This document shows positions 18,271 to 18,510 of a stretch of DNA of 18,510 nt, one piece after another (position 1 is the first letter of the stretch; each line of letters opens with the position of its first letter). A program made the translations under genes and the position numbers. This DNA comes from Acanthaster planci (lineage: Eukaryota; Echinodermata; Asteroidea; Valvatida; Acanthasteridae): assembly GCF_001949145.1 (NCBI RefSeq), contig NW_019091696.1, forward strand, positions 76,046 through 94,555, given 5' to 3'. The notes below the pieces were generated by a model. The model made no database searches and had not been told where the DNA came from. It saw only the letters and a program-made list of their open reading frames with translations.

Positions 18271-18510
18271 CACTTAAGCAAGCCATGTGGTGAGTCTGGG
18301 TTACAGGAGCTGAGTGAGTGAGGGCGCACTGCTGGGTAATCGTGAATTCAGCGAATGGAGTAATGGACCAGGAAATAATGCATATGTATTGGATTCAACC
18401 CACTCTAGTTGGGGGGAGATTTAGTTAAGCTGCCTTTTTGAAGAAAACAATGAGAGAAGGCCATTTCCTTTGATGAGTCTCAAAACACATTTCTGGAAAA
18501 TTGCTATTTC
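18271..18510. other. Right flank of the DIRS fragment; nothing recognised
   Basis: The sequence after the recombinase may include non-coding 3' DIRS sequence, but I see no terminal inverted repeat in the window. GAGGGCGCACT at about 18321-18331 resembles, on the opposite strand, AGTGCGCCCTC at 4731-4741. No open coding frame is supported. Confidence 0.4.

Noticed and set aside
1-18510. tRNA, rRNA, CRISPR arrays and prokaryotic operons
   Set aside because: None seen; the sequence is eukaryotic in structure, with spliced exons and retrotransposons.

Overview
The window reads as AT-rich, intron-rich animal DNA: short exons flanked by GT/AG splice signals, decayed retroelements, no compact operon-like genes, and many copies of the palindromic word TACATGTA. 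The retroelement types (DIRS1-like tyrosine-recombinase element and CR1/L2-type LINEs) and the base composition suggest a marine invertebrate, possibly an echinoderm, hemichordate or lancelet. That placement is inference; nothing here fixes the species.

The only host gene recognised is a central piece of MSH3, the MutS homologue that pairs with MSH2 (MutSbeta) in mismatch repair. Three consecutive + strand exons lie at about 7211-7463, 9952-10091 and 10812-10978. They cover the end of the mismatch-binding domain and the start of the connector domain. All three are open, their splice phases agree, and the protein continues correctly across each junction. No exons before 7211 or after 10978 were recognised, so the flanking introns may be very long (over about 7 kb each) or some exons were missed.

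The rest is mostly intronic or intergenic DNA with dead transposons. 1.6-2.9 kb (+): a decayed gag-like region followed by the beginning of a DIRS1-type reverse transcriptase. 11.7-14.5 kb (-): a nearly full-length but broken non-LTR retrotransposon (endonuclease, reverse transcriptase, C-terminal region, 3' tail). 15.3-15.65 kb (-): a probable 3' coding fragment of a second LINE. 16.62-16.71 kb (-): a short LINE 3' tail. 16.75-18.27 kb (+): the RNase H end and tyrosine recombinase of a DIRS1-like element, with frameshifts and stops. The two DIRS pieces represent opposite ends of such an element and have the same orientation, with the MSH3 exons between them.

The stretches 1-1.6, 2.9-7.2, 7.5-9.9, 11.0-11.7 and 15.65-16.6 kb hold no gene I can support, only small repeats, hairpins and low-complexity sequence. 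I found no tRNA, rRNA, CRISPR array or clearly supported promoter. I did not find a convincing new biological system; the most useful observations are the MSH3 assignment and the architecture and decay of the retroelements around it.
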